Assembly (NCBI GenBank): GCA_023548195.1
Contig: JAJHZJ010000531.1
Coordinates: forward strand, 5,730,400 to 5,794,399
Length of the DNA stretch: 64,000 bases
Reading direction: 5' to 3'
From: Bettongia penicillata ogilbyi
Taxonomy: Eukaryota; Chordata; Mammalia; Diprotodontia; Potoroidae
Part shown: positions 55,000 to 64,000 of the stretch, in pieces
How positions within the stretch are numbered: the stretch's first letter is position 1
Layout: every line of letters begins with the position of its first letter
Translations under genes and position numbers: made by a program
Notes under the pieces: model-generated
Seen by the model: the letters and a program-made list of their open reading frames with translations, nothing else
Told to the model about the DNA's origin: nothing
Databases searched by the model: none

Positions 55000-55247
55000 T
55001 TCAGTCATTTCAGTTGCATTCAACTCTTTTTGACCCCTTTTAGGGTTTTCTTGGCAAAGATACTGCAGTGGTTTGCCATTTCCTTCTCCAGCTCATTTTA
55101 CAGATGAGGAAACTGAGGCAAACAGGGTTAAGTGACTTGCCTAGGGTCACAAGGCTAGTAAGTGTTTGAGGCCAGTTTGGAACTTAGGTCTTCTAGACTC
55201 CAGGCTTGAAACTCTATCCACTGTGCTCTATCCACCCTATGGATTGA
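55000..55247 (-). mobile_element. marsupial SINE, well preserved
   Basis: 'tcagtcatttcagttgcatt', 'ttcttggcaaagatactgca', 'gaggcaaacagggttaagtg', ending 'tctatccactgtgctctatc'. One of the least diverged copies here. Confidence 0.9.
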
Positions 55248-55298
55248 CAAAAATGTTTATAGAGTGGATGGTAGTTGTCAATGCAGGAGATATTTCTT

Positions 55299-55320
55299 GC
55301 CAGGCAGTAGAGGGCAGCAG
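55299..55320 (+). promoter_or_regulatory. CTCF-like motif
   Basis: 'gcagtagagggcag' at 55304-55317 agrees with the core of the vertebrate CTCF consensus (CCASYAGRKGGCAS) at 13 of 14 positions. CTCF anchors chromatin loops when bound. The site lies in non-repeat sequence just past a SINE. Binding is inference. Confidence 0.4.
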
Positions 55321-55654
55321 AGAGCTACCTGAGGCAGGTATATGTCTTGTCCAACCCACCTAGAGAGCACTTTGCCACTGAAGACATCAAAGGACTGGGG
55401 CAAGATGGAAATTAGAACACTAGAAAATCTGAGAAATGGGAGTTTTCATGAAAAAAGGGAACGGGATTCCTAATTGTTATGTTGAGGGCAGGGAGCGGAG
55501 ATATAAAGAGAAAAATGAAGCACAGGTAGGGTTTTACCACAGGATAAGAAGAAGCCTGAGCTCTTCAGGTTAAAGAAAATGGAGACTGGAGAAGTTCTTC
55601 AGAGCCAGGTGCTTTTAGAAATCTTCTCAGCTCTTGAACTACCCTTCCTACCTG

Positions 55655-55880
55655 TCAGTTGATAGAGTATTGGGACTGAATCCTGTTCAAATCTGACTTC
55701 AGATATTTACCAGCTGTTAAAACCCTGGTTAAGTCACTTGACTTGAATTTGCCTCAGTTTCCTCAACTGTAAGATGGGGATAATAATATCTACCTCCCAA
55801 AATTGTGAGGATTATATGAGATAATATTTATAAGACACTTAGTAGTATGCCTAATAAATGCTTATGTTTGTCCTTACTTA
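55655..55880 (+). mobile_element. MIR/THER1 SINE
   Basis: 'gttgatagagtattgggact', 'tttgcctcagtttcctcaac', 'ataatatctacctcccaaaa', 'gtatgcctaataaatgctta'. Full length. Confidence 0.72.
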
Positions 55881-55900
55881 TACCCATGAGAGTCAATGAA

Positions 55901-55941
55901 GAGAGACAGAGACATAGAGAGAGACAGAGAGACAGAGAGAC

Positions 55942-56009
<68 letters not shown>
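55901..56009. repeat. (GAGACA)n then (GA)n microsatellite
   Basis: The first 45 bases are gagaca/gacaga units, the rest a pure GA run of about 58 bases. Antisense gives the poly-Ser/Leu part of the false frame 55874-56251. Confidence 0.97.
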
Positions 56010-56012
<3 letters not shown>

Positions 56013-56014
56013 GA

Positions 56015-56265
56015 AGGGAAAGGAAGGGAGGATCCAGAGCAAAAGCTTGGAAAATATCTATAGTTGAGTGGAATGAGAAGATAACAAGGCATCAAAAGAG
56101 ACTGGGAAGAAATGGTCAGGCAGGTAGGATGAAAACCAGGACAGAGCAGTGTCATGAAATCAAAGAGAAGGAAGAAGGACAGGTTACCAGTCTTAAATGT
56201 TGCAGATAAATCAAGGACAAGGAACTGAGAAAAGCCAACTAGATTGAGCAATCAAGAGTTGAAGA
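56015..56265 (-). mobile_element. L2 LINE fragment, minus strand
   Basis: 'ggcaggtaggatgaaaacca', 'agcagtgtcatgaaatcaaa', 'aagagaaggaagaaggacag', 'aatgttgcagataaatcaag' follow the antisense order across the L2 RT start. Confidence 0.68.
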
Positions 56266-56299
56266 GGTGGTCCTCCGCATTGGCCAGGCAAAACCATTT

Positions 56300-57480
56300 A
56301 CATGTGGCCACCCCGTCTTCTCCAGCAGACTGACCCCATTATCATGTCTATTACCCTTCATCTTCAATCTCTCCATCTTTTGACTCCTTTCCTGGTGTCT
56401 GGCTTCCATTCTCTCTTCCCCTTCTTGGCTAACCTCCTTGAGAAAGTCATCTACATTAAGGGTCACTGCTTCTCTCACTACCTTCTCAACGCTGCAGTCT
56501 GGCTCCTGATCTCATCATTCAACTAAAAATGCTCCCTCCAAAGTCATCTCTGATTTTTTAATTGCCAAGTATTATGTTTTTTTCTCAGTCCTCATCCTTC
56601 TTGACGTCTCTGCAGCTTTTCACATTGCTGATCACTTTTTTCTCCTGGGTTTTTGTGACACTGCTCTCTTCTGGTTCTCTTTCCGTCTCTCTGAACTTTT
56701 CTTCCCAATCTCCTTTGCTGAATTTTCATCCACCAACTGTAGATATTCTTCAAAGCTCTGACCTGGATCCTCTTCTCTTTTCCCTTTGAACTATCTCACT
56801 TAGTGATCTTAGCAGATTTCTTGGATGCAATTACCAACTCTATGCAGATGATTTCCAAATCTATATGTCCAGCCCTAACCTACTCTTGAGGTCCAGTACT
56901 ACACTGGACAACTGCCTTTTGGACATCTTGAATTGCATATCCTATAGCCATTCCAAACTCAACATGTCCAAAACAAAACTCGTTATCTTTGTCCAAAATT
57001 TTCACTCTTTCAAAGTTCCCTATTACTTGTCAAGGACACCACCATATTCTTAGTCACTCTAGGTTCAAAACTCAGTGTTTTCTTTGATTTATCATTCTCA
57101 CTCTACCCTTCATATCCAATCTTTTGATAAATTTTGATATTTCTGTCCTCCTAACATCTCTTACATATGTCCCTTTTTTCTATTTGCATAACTCTAACAC
57201 TCTATTTCAAAACTTTCTTTCTCACCTTTCCCCTTAGCTATCAAGATAACCTTGTTTATCTCTCTATACCTTAAGTCTCAACTCACTCTAAACCATCAAA
57301 GTGATTTTCTTACTGCTACTGCTATTCAATAAACTCCAGTGTCTCCCTATTGCTTACAAAATCAAATACAAAACTACTTGACATTTAAAGGTCAACAGCA
57401 AGGGTTCCTTCTGTGCCTACTTGGTCTGGTATAAAAGGTCTTCCTTCCTTCATATTCTTAAATACCATTTATATTTTCTC
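56300..57480 (+). mobile_element. L2 LINE, RT part with intact YADD
   Basis: Frames 56302-56526, 56562-56789 and 56865-57053 are consecutive L2 pieces: 'LILLDVSAAF'-type coding near 56590, the catalytic Y-A-D-D ('tatgcagatgat') at 56841-56852, 'FQIYMSSPNL' and 'SKLNMSKTKLVIF' after it. Frameshifts separate the pieces, so the whole is dead though the box survives. The 3' tail is missing. Confidence 0.85.
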
Positions 57481-57969
57481 ATTTAACACATTGGTTCAGA
57501 AATTCTATAGTCTAACACTGGTGGTTCCATTATCAACTATGTAGAAATGTTGGGCTGTCTGTTCCTTTTTTTGTTTTTTCCTATTTTTTTATCCCATTAC
57601 AATTTCAGTTAGATCATCTGACTTAGTTGAGACTCATGCCAAGACTTGTGCCTACTTATTTTCTCCTCTCCCATTTGTATATTTTATCTTACTTGGGAGA
57701 GGGGGCGGTATATGTTTGTTTTTTGAGGTAATACTGCTTGTAGTCTTCTACTATCTTCCTCCATAATATATGCAAATAAGATTGTACTTTAACTCAGAAT
57801 TCTCTTTAGCTTCTGTATCTTCACTTGGAAATAAGATCATTGTTTGGAGGGTACGAAGCTATTTCTGGGTTCTTTTGGACTATTCATTGTGATAACTGTT
57901 TAACATTGATTGATTTTCTCTAAGAAATCAAAATAATCATAATAAATCAATGCGATTAATATATGTGTG
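57481..57969. other. no gene; unassigned
   Basis: AT-rich with 'gagagggggcggtatatg' near 57702. No repeat known to me. Confidence 0.4.
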
Positions 57970-58245
57970 TGATTGGTTGTTGTCCTTTGTTCTCAGAGAG
58001 GACCAAAATGACATCACTATGTTAGAGTCAAGTTACAGGGCATCCAACTGTGGTTGATGAGACCAAGATGAGCTCAGGATGCTCTACCACAGATTGGGCA
58101 CAAATGATCCGTGTGAACATTTGGAGTAGGTTATCTAAATTTGCACATGTATGAATATGTAACTCCATGGACAATATTGGTATGCTATGGTCCACGAGGT
58201 CACGAGGAGTTGAGCATGACTAATGCTGAACAACAGCTCCCATAG
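57970..58245 (+). mobile_element. repeat with RTE-like 3' end
   Basis: Starts 'gttgttgtcctttgttctca' and ends 'ggtccacgaggtcacgagga' plus 'gttgagcatgact', resembling the 3' end of RTE/BovB elements ('gtcacgaagagtcggacacg'-like). Probably a SINE or truncated RTE. Confidence 0.55.
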
Positions 58246-58339
58246 ATGAGATCAAGGGTGGGGCTGAAGGCAAGATTGAAGAGTTGGAGCTTAATTTAGT
58301 AGGCAACATGTAATAACCAAAGCTTGAGGGCAGAAGAGC

Positions 58340-58725
58340 TTTATGAATATATTACACATAGCATTGTATATTGCATAATATATTATAAATTTCTCACATA
58401 TAATATTAACATACAATATGTTAATATTAATATAGAAGCTCAATATGCAACATACTACATATTAATATATAGGAATATTAACTTATGTTACATGTTTCAC
58501 ATACACAACCAATTGGTTGCATAATGTATATTAATATACATTAATATATATTAATATAGAATATTTTATAATATACTACATAATATTAACATATATTATT
58601 TACATACTATATTAGATACAATACATTATATAATATTAACACATAACATGTATGATATTGTATAATATTAATATATTACAATATTGCCATGTTATGTATT
58701 ATATATACACATGTGTGTGTGTATT
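58340..58725. repeat. AT-rich palindrome-rich tract
   Basis: About 85% A+T, with many 'ttaatat'/'atattaa' units (for example 'ttaatatacattaatatata'). It could form cruciforms or be nuclear-matrix associated; neither is shown. The frame 58324-58524 is an artefact. Confidence 0.85.
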
Positions 58726-58875
58726 GATAACGCTCTTCTATCCCCAAACCTTCAATGGCTACATGTTGCTTATCAAAATAAGCTCTACTCCTTAGCCCAG
58801 TATTCAAGTCCCTCCATTATAGCTTTCTAACCTTATTGCTGTATTTCAGTGGATTCTTGATCTCATTCATATGAC

Positions 58876-59108
58876 TTGCTGTTTAGTCATTCAGTCACGT
58901 CCAACTCTCTGTGATCCCATGGACTGCAGCATGCCAGTACTGTCCATGGGCTTTTCTTGGTGTTGGATGGTGGTTTGCCATTTCTTTCTCCAGGGAAAGG
59001 GAAACAGGTTAAGTGATTTGCTCAGGGTCCTACAACTAATGAGGATTTGAAAGCATTTGAACCCAGATCAATTCTGATTCCAGACCCAGTGCTCTACCAC
59101 CTACCTGT
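58876..59108 (-). mobile_element. marsupial SINE with BovA-like tail variant
   Basis: The tail carries 'gtcacgtccaactctctgtg' and 'atcccatggactgcagcatg', closer than other copies to the BovB-derived ruminant repeat tail. The body is shortened and the head ends 'tctaccacctacctg'. Confidence 0.78.
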
Positions 59109-59258
59109 ACCACCAATATGAGTACTGTCCACAATGCTATATATCATAATATACCCATACTTTTTCATTCTCTCTGATTTTTGCCTACACATTTCTATAA
59201 ATCTTCCACAGAGGATTCACCCAAAGTGTTGTTTCTCTAGATATTTTTAGAGGGTGTG

Positions 59259-59335
59259 TGTGTGTATATAATATCGTATATATATATATGTATGTATGTA
59301 TATATATGTATATGTATGTATGTATGTATGTGTTC
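59259..59335. repeat. TG/TA and (TATG)n simple repeat
   Basis: 'gtgtgtgtgtgtatataata' then tatatg and tatg units. Confidence 0.92.
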
Positions 59336-60356
59336 AAGCCTCAAATGCTTTTTTTAGTACCAATATGTATTGCCAATTCTTTCTCTTAAAAGAAGAAATA
59401 CTATCTATCTACCTGTACCCCACTAGGGTCCAGGGTAGTTTTTCTACACCCAAATCACTGATCCCAAGGATGACTTTAAAAAGATACTCGTGGATTTTTA
59501 TTCTGAAAAAGTAACTGGGAGGTCAACTTTTTCTTGAAAGGAATGTGTTGGATTTTTTGGTCACACCTCTCAAAAAAATATTTTTTTACCTGAGAATATT
59601 CATGGCTTTTCCTGCAACTTGAAAACTTTTTTGCTTACTTAGTATTTGTGGCAACTTTGTGGGTCTGGTCCATAAGCTATGTTGCATAAAGCCTATGGTG
59701 GGGAATATTGAACTATTAGTTATTCACTGTGGGTTCACATGAGGTGACTTCAGAGGATTTTTCTTATTACTGGATGGCTGTGTTATTAATCTTTTTGCTT
59801 TGCTCATATTTTATATACTGAGAATGTGTTGTGCTTACTCCAACAGGAAGCTGCTAAGGAAGTAGAAAGGGAAATGGAGGTTGAGGTCATTTCTTACCTC
59901 CTGCACTAATGTGAGTTTTAGATAGGCAAGACTGAAACAAATCCAAGGAAACATTTGCAGGAAATATGTTTTTCCCCTATTGAACTTGAAATGAAGAGTT
60001 TTTAGTGTGGCTGATACATAGGGCTTCTCTGGGTCCAAAGAGATGTCCTAGAAAGCAAATTCTTTGGTTGCATAAAAGTTATGCATTTTGCTGACAGGAT
60101 TCAAGGAGTTCCCTGCCCTCTTAAAAACAATGTCTTTTGTTTATATTTCAAGTGATTTGGTCCTTATACCACCTCAATGCGACACAGGATTATAGAAATG
60201 CTAGGTTCTGACTCTACTGGTTAGTCTTTTTATAGTTATGGGCACGTGATATTCTAACTATATCTCTTCCTCCCTTCAAGTTAAAATGTGACATATCTAT
60301 GTGACTTTTATTAAAAAAGAGGGGGATAATTTGATATCTCTGTTAAAAGCAAATTT
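59336..60356. other. no gene or repeat recognised
   Basis: About 1 kb of single-copy DNA. The minus frame 59835-60038 has no domain. Confidence 0.5.
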
Positions 60357-60707
60357 GAGGCAGTATTTTTTCCTCCAAATGTATTTATTTGCTTGTTTTC
60401 AGTTTTCAACAATCACCTCCATAAGTTTTAAATTTTCTCTCCCTCCCCAAAACGGCAAGCAGTCTTATAAGGGCTCTACACACACATTCTTATTAAACAC
60501 ACTTTAACGTTAGTTATGTTGCATAGAATAATTCAAATAAATGGGATAAAGAATGGGTAAAACTAAACGAAACCAAACATAGCAAATGAGAAAATAATCG
60601 CCTTCATCCTGCGTTCTGACTCCATAGCTCTTTCTCTGAATGTGGATGGCGTTTGCATCATGAGTTCTTTAGGAATGTTTTAGGTCGTTGCATGAGGCAG
60701 TATTTTT
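60357..60707 (-). mobile_element. 5'-truncated L1 tail with perfect 14-bp duplications
   Basis: 'gaggcagtattttt' occurs at 60357-60370 and 60694-60707. Between lies 323 bases of antisense L1 3' UTR ('tttcaacaatcacctccata', 'cctccccaaaacggcaagca', 'gaatgtggatggcgtttgca'). On the minus strand the cut site reads TT/AAAAA, the L1 endonuclease preference. No coding sequence. Confidence 0.9.
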
Positions 60708-60884
60708 AATAGAGTGGACCCAGTGTACAGTGGGCTAACACTGATATTCACTGAGAAATCCTTAGAGAAAAGTTTGGCAGCCCTTTCCTGGGATGTAAGG
60801 AAAACCTCCAACCACAAGAGTCTTTGATATAAATATGATCAGGCAAAAGCAGTCGTTTTGTTTTTTTTAAACAAGGAAGTGATA

Positions 60885-61096
60885 AGATGGAAACAGCATT
60901 GGAAAAGTTTGATCTGATGGCAGTGTGAAGAACGGCTCAGAGGAGCCAGAGAAGGCAAATTTAGAGGCTATTTTATCTAACCAATTATGAGCTGTAAGGG
61001 CCTTAACTGGGGAACTAGCAATGGGAATAAGTAGGAAGGGTGGATGTAGAAATGTTGGGAAAGAAGGAAGAATCAGAAAGGCTTGAAAACTGATTG

Positions 61097-61149
<53 letters not shown>

Positions 61150-61290
61150 ATGCGTGCAATGGAATTGGGAGAATGGAAGAGAGATGAGTCAAAAGTAATT
61201 CAAGATTTTAAGTTTGGTTGAAAAGAAGAATGTATTGCTAATAGAAACAGGGAGATTATGAATGAATTTGGTTTTACTTTTTAAAAAAAG
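60885..61290 (-). mobile_element. L2 LINE fragment, minus strand, with (TG)n
   Basis: 'agtgataagatggaaacagc', 'tagaggctattttatctaac', 'aaaactgattggacgtgtg', then, after a TG run (61099-61148), 'gatgagtcaaaagtaattca' follow the antisense L2 order. Confidence 0.65.
61099..61148. repeat. (TG)25 microsatellite
   Basis: Pure TG run of about 50 bases within the L2. Antisense gives poly-His/Thr in the frame 60867-61151. Confidence 0.97.
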
Positions 61291-61394
61291 CTGTTTCTAA
61301 CTTAAGTCTGAAAACTACCATCTTATTTTCCTAATTCACTATATTAATTTTCAAATCCACAATCCATACCTGCTGCTTCCTCAATTTCTCTTTA

Positions 61395-61960
61395 TATGTT
61401 TTTTAAAAAACAATTTATTTATAACTTTAAAAAAATTTCATTTCCAAATTTTCTCCCTCTCTCCCACTCCTCCTTTATCCACTGAGAAGGCAAACAACAC
61501 AATATCAATTACATGTATGAAATCATGTAAAACATATTTCCATATTAGTAAAAAATTATGCTTCAATTTGCATTCACAATTAATTAGTTCTCTCCCAGGA
61601 GATGGATAACATGTTTTCATCATGAATCCTTTGGAATTTTCTTGGATCAGAGCAGCTAAAACTTTCACAGTTGATCATCATTGTAATAGTGCTGTTACCA
61701 TACTTGCTTCTGCTCAGTTCATTTTGCGTCAGTTCAGAGGTCTTCCCAGGTTTTATTCTGCATCCCTATTGGACAATAGTACTCCATTACAATCATATGC
61801 TATATCTTGTTCAGCCATTCCCCAAAGGGTGAACATATTCTCAATTTCCAAGTCTTTGTCAGCACAAAGATATATTTTCTCTTTCACCCCCTCACTCCTC
61901 ATGAAGTCTGGCTTCTGCCTTTTTGTGACTGCATAAAACCTTGGAATCTGTGGACTTGAA
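61395..61960 (-). mobile_element. L1/HAL1 3'-UTR piece, minus strand
   Basis: Antisense 3' UTR from an A/T-rich end: 'aaattttctccctctctccc', 'aaacatatttccatattagt', 'gaatcctttggaattttctt', 'gttcagccattccccaaagg'. Related to 21490-22260. The frames on both strands at 61622-62028 are shadows of it. Confidence 0.75.
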
Positions 61961-62029
61961 CCAATAAAATGCACCCATATTAGGTCATTTCTGCTCTTTG
62001 CGTTGGATGTGCTCCCTATTCCTGACAAC

Positions 62030-62186
62030 TTTCCTCATAACAACTCTATAAGTGAGGAAACTGAGGCAGAGAGATTGTATGACTTGCCCAGGATCACACA
62101 GTTATTAAGTGTTTGAGGTTCAATTGGGACTTAGGTCTTTCCAACTCTATGCCCTGTACTCCATGCACTGAGCCATTAGCTGCCTT
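62030..62186 (-). mobile_element. MIR-type SINE, minus strand
   Basis: 'ataagtgaggaaactgaggc', 'tgacttgcccaggatcacac', 'cactgagccattagctgcc'. Confidence 0.68.
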
Positions 62187-62434
62187 GGAACTCCTATGTT
62201 GATCAGTAGTAGGATTTGGTTGTGAGTGGTCATTGAACCTCCAACCTAGCTAAGCTACTAAGGAGACAGTCTCCTCCCCCCCAAAATAAAATCTGTTTAA
62301 ATAAAATCAAAGTCATTTGTGGTCTTGGGGCAGGGTGGGGTTGATGAGAGGGATCCAGATCTATGAACTGGTTCATTGAACTTCTAGTGAAGCCATCTTT
62401 TACCCAATAGAGGTTAACAGTTGTTCTACAAATT

Positions 62435-62575
62435 ACAACCTTAAACAGTTGCCTGGGAGCACTCAAGAGGTTGTAACTTGCTCAGAGTCATACAGCCAAT
62501 ATTGATCTAAGGTGAGACATGAGCTCCTGTCTTCCTTACTCCAAGACTGGTCTATCCACTATATCCAACTTGCCT
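62435..62575 (-). mobile_element. second-type marsupial SINE, minus strand
   Basis: 'gagcactcaagaggttgtaa', 'cttgctcagagtcatacagc', 'gagacatgagctcctgtctt', 'actggtctatccactatatc' match the complement of the copy at 15010. Confidence 0.6.
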
Positions 62576-62589
62576 GTTATTAAAAATGA

Positions 62590-63741
62590 CTCTACACTAC
62601 ATATTACAGATTACCTCTGTTACTGTAACTAGGGAAAAATACTGAATTAGCTTGCAATTCTTTCAGATTGTTTTTCTGAAAAAAAATGTGTGTACATACA
62701 CATTTTCCCTTTCACGTTTACCTTGTAACAAGGATCGTTTTTTTTTTGTCTGCTATTCTCATCATCATTTGTGAGATCTCTTGCCAAAAACATTCCCGGG
62801 TTGTAATTTTGAACTAAAAATATCAGGGTTTCTTAAGGTCACTTGAAGGAATGGAATTAGGTTTCATAGGCTGAATGTATTTTGTTTAGTAATTTGGTTT
62901 TACCTGTGAAGGACGAATTTTTCTCCACAACACTTTGCCTACTATTTCAAAGACAGGGCTTTCCCTCTTCAGATTTTTATGTATTTGTTTTTGTATATAT
63001 GCTATTTCATTTTTATCTGTGTATTAAGTGCCTTGCATACAGTGGCACTTATTAAGTGTTTGCTGAATTGAACCTCATCCTTCAGGACTCATGATACATG
63101 GAAGCAAAATGATCACTGTCATGGAGAAAAATTTTGTAGGATTGGTTCTTGTGTAGTCATCTATAAGACTAGATGGCCATTGAGTTAAATTTGTAACATT
63201 GGGGATGGAATCATGTTTGACATTCGTTTTTTGCCTTCTTCAAAGCACTCAGTCTAAAAATGAAAAAGAAGCAGTTGTGAAGTTAACACAAGTCAACCAA
63301 GCAGAAAAAAATGGTCCTTTCTGACTTGGTGGCTTATTTTCAGTTCCATAGTTGGGCCCATACTTTTCTGACATTAGGTTTTTAGAAATAAAGTTCTGGC
63401 TTCCTCATTCTGAATGACTTTGACCATTGGCCACTGGAAAAGGCCTGTTCTTGGAAAGGATATGTCACTTCTCTGGAACTCTGTTATCACTTCAGTGGAA
63501 CAGAAAGGATCTATCTCAAATGATTGAAATTCTACTGTTTCTGGGATTCTGTGACTTAAAACTCTTTATTTCAAGGGCTCCATTCAGAGATTTTTTAATA
63601 GAACAGCGAAAAAGCAAGACTCACACATTTTTAAAGTAAAAGTCTTTTGCTTTTGTGAATTTATGTGAATTCCTGATTTGTTTTGAGGCCCTAAAACAGA
63701 CAGTCAGCTAAAACCACTGTGCTCTTATTACTTCTGAAGGC
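62590..63741. other. single-copy DNA upstream of a candidate exon
   Basis: A small L2-like end lies near 63030-63075 ('gccttgcatacagtggcact', 'tgtttgctgaattg'), and a MIR-like end near 63515-63560. The rest has no repeat that I recognise. The frame 63427-63639 has no domain. Confidence 0.45.
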
Positions 63742-63788
63742 ATGGCAAATAGCTGCTTTGGTATTTGTAATGATTCAGGAGAGACAAG
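63742..63788 (+). CDS. candidate short first coding exon (partial)
   Basis: An ATG in good Kozak context ('aggcATGG', G at -3 and +4) opens a frame MANSCFGICNDSGETR... that runs 47 bases without a stop to 'acaag/gtaagt', an optimal 5' splice donor at 63788/63789 (phase 2). No repeat is recognised here. I do not recognise the protein, and so short a frame with a donor can arise by chance. The next exon would lie outside the window. Confidence 0.25.
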
Positions 63789-64000
63789 GTAAGTTCTCAG
63801 GATCATTCATTTGCTCTTTCTTTAAGTAAATTTGATCTAAATGTGACCAATTTTAGGAAATTAGATCTCTGTGGAAAGCAGCTAGGTAACTTGACCCAAA
63901 TCAGAGAGAATTCCTTTGCAAAGCCATTCATTTTTTCTTCCTTTCCCTCTTCTTGTCTGAATCATGCAGATATTTCAGCTTAACAATATGTTAACAACAT

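Noticed and set aside
55874..56251. 125-residue frame with a long Ser-Leu run
   Set aside because: Antisense of the GA microsatellite joined to antisense L2.
1..64000. Endogenous retrovirus or LTR element
   Set aside because: I saw no paired long terminal repeats, primer binding site or gag/pol-like frames; reverse transcriptase signals are all of LINE type.
1..64000. An intact multi-gene system or biosynthetic cluster
   Set aside because: No intact gene longer than the ORF1 relic was found on either strand, and the long frames are explained by repeats.

Overview
The window looks like ordinary, AT-rich, CpG-poor mammalian DNA from a marsupial, either intergenic or deep intronic. The assignment rests on repeat content. 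About 17 copies of tRNA-derived marsupial SINEs (body with 'gtggcacagtggatagag', tail with 'ctggagtggtttgccatt') lie beside L1 and half-L1 LINEs of the opossum type, long L2 copies, MIR/THER1 fragments, CR1/L3 relics and hAT relics. I cannot name the species. Family names come from recognised sequence patterns, not from a database search, and most boundaries are good to about 10-30 bases.

Layout. 1-8.1 kb: single-copy DNA with marsupial SINEs in both orientations, MIR pieces, microsatellites and a small retroposed insert with 16-bp target-site duplications. 8.2-13.1 kb: minus-strand LINE block (half-L1 with an ORF1 C-terminal relic, a duplicated half-L1 segment, and a decayed L1 with a reverse transcriptase relic). 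13.1-19.3 kb: SINEs, then a 2.3-kb minus-strand L2. 19.5-28.6 kb: dense minus-strand L1/half-L1 complex with an inverted repeat, an ORF1 coiled-coil reading frame fused to 3'-UTR sequence, and a near full-length but dead L1. 28.6-35 kb: L2 tail, hAT piece, a minus-strand LINE with an FSDD reverse transcriptase motif, and CR1/L3 relics. 36.2-39.0 kb: plus-strand L2 split by two insertions. 39-52 kb: MIR, SINE and hAT fragments, with two unassigned minus-strand reading frames. 52.4-58.2 kb: two more plus-strand L2 copies, a short minus-strand L2 and a CTCF-like motif. 58.2-62.6 kb: AT-rich DNA, truncated L1 tails and L2. 62.6-64 kb: mostly single copy, with a possible short coding exon at 63742-63788.

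No intact protein-coding gene, RNA gene, CRISPR array or gene cluster is visible. Apparent long reading frames are LINE relics, antisense of LINEs, or translations of simple repeats. I found no undescribed functional system. The most useful leads are the possible exon at 63742, two non-repeat minus-strand frames (46065-46433, 48584-48814), the half-L1 chimera at 21490-23410, and the CTCF-like site at 55299.
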